From Gari tellinella (taxonomy: Eukaryota; Mollusca; Bivalvia; Cardiida; Psammobiidae), in assembly GCA_922989275.2 (NCBI GenBank), contig OV277856.1, forward strand, positions 88,307,038-88,371,037: DNA of 64,000 nucleotides. The letters are read 5' to 3'. A program made the position numbers and the translations under genes. The notes beneath the pieces were generated by a model that was not told the origin of the DNA, did not search any database, and saw only the letters and a list, made by a program, of their open reading frames with translations. This document shows, piece after piece, positions 63,966 to 64,000 of this stretch (its first letter is position 1; the number at the start of each line of letters is the position of its first letter).

Positions 63966-64000
63966 AGTGATTTGTCTTTAGAGATCTCAAGGTAACACGA

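Overview
This window looks like gene-poor, repeat-packed nuclear DNA from a eukaryote, most likely a heterodont bivalve mollusc (possibly a dreissenid; inferred from the repeat style, not proven). There are no prokaryotic operons and no convincing host exons. Most short open frames are translations of palindromic repeats. The only recognisable proteins belong to retroelements: a DIRS-type element cut by the left edge (1-1895) and a broken LINE (about 52940-55500).

The dominant feature is a dense community of small non-autonomous DNA transposons with long hairpins. Family A (about 250 bp, TTAA-bounded, roughly three dozen copies or fragments) carries a 34-bp-arm hairpin with TTAA at its base and often at its apex. 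Families B, D and G are TTAA-bounded or similar and carry another hairpin type whose arms begin GCAAACAGT. Family E has pogo-like ends (TACAGTAAAACC) but a hairpin arm closely related to that of A. Family F has a separate 45-nt palindrome. Nesting shows how they move: D sits in the A hairpin apex (19430-19680), a 530-bp TTAA element sits in another A apex (13259-13791), A sits in A (32636-32863), and D sits in an A arm (38955-39205), each bounded by TTAA.

Larger elements lie among them: a 1.5-kb element with arrays of an 11-bp palindromic motif (5504-7055); two 530-bp TTAA elements with a tRNA-like Pol III promoter (9264-9793, 13259-13791); pearl/HINE-type elements with internal tandem repeats (13917-15190, 24237-26376, degenerate 38014-38729); a hAT-like element with an exact 8-bp target duplication (42253-43632); a tRNA-Cys-like SINE inside an A copy (41821-41966); and a 4.1-kb element with 54-bp inverted ends, 5-bp target duplication and an internal LINE, itself inside an A copy (52067-56190).

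No pathway links these parts. The window is best read as layers of transposon insertion, with TTAA palindromes acting as repeated landing sites. Boundaries are from reading by eye; degenerate copies are accurate to about 10-20 bp.
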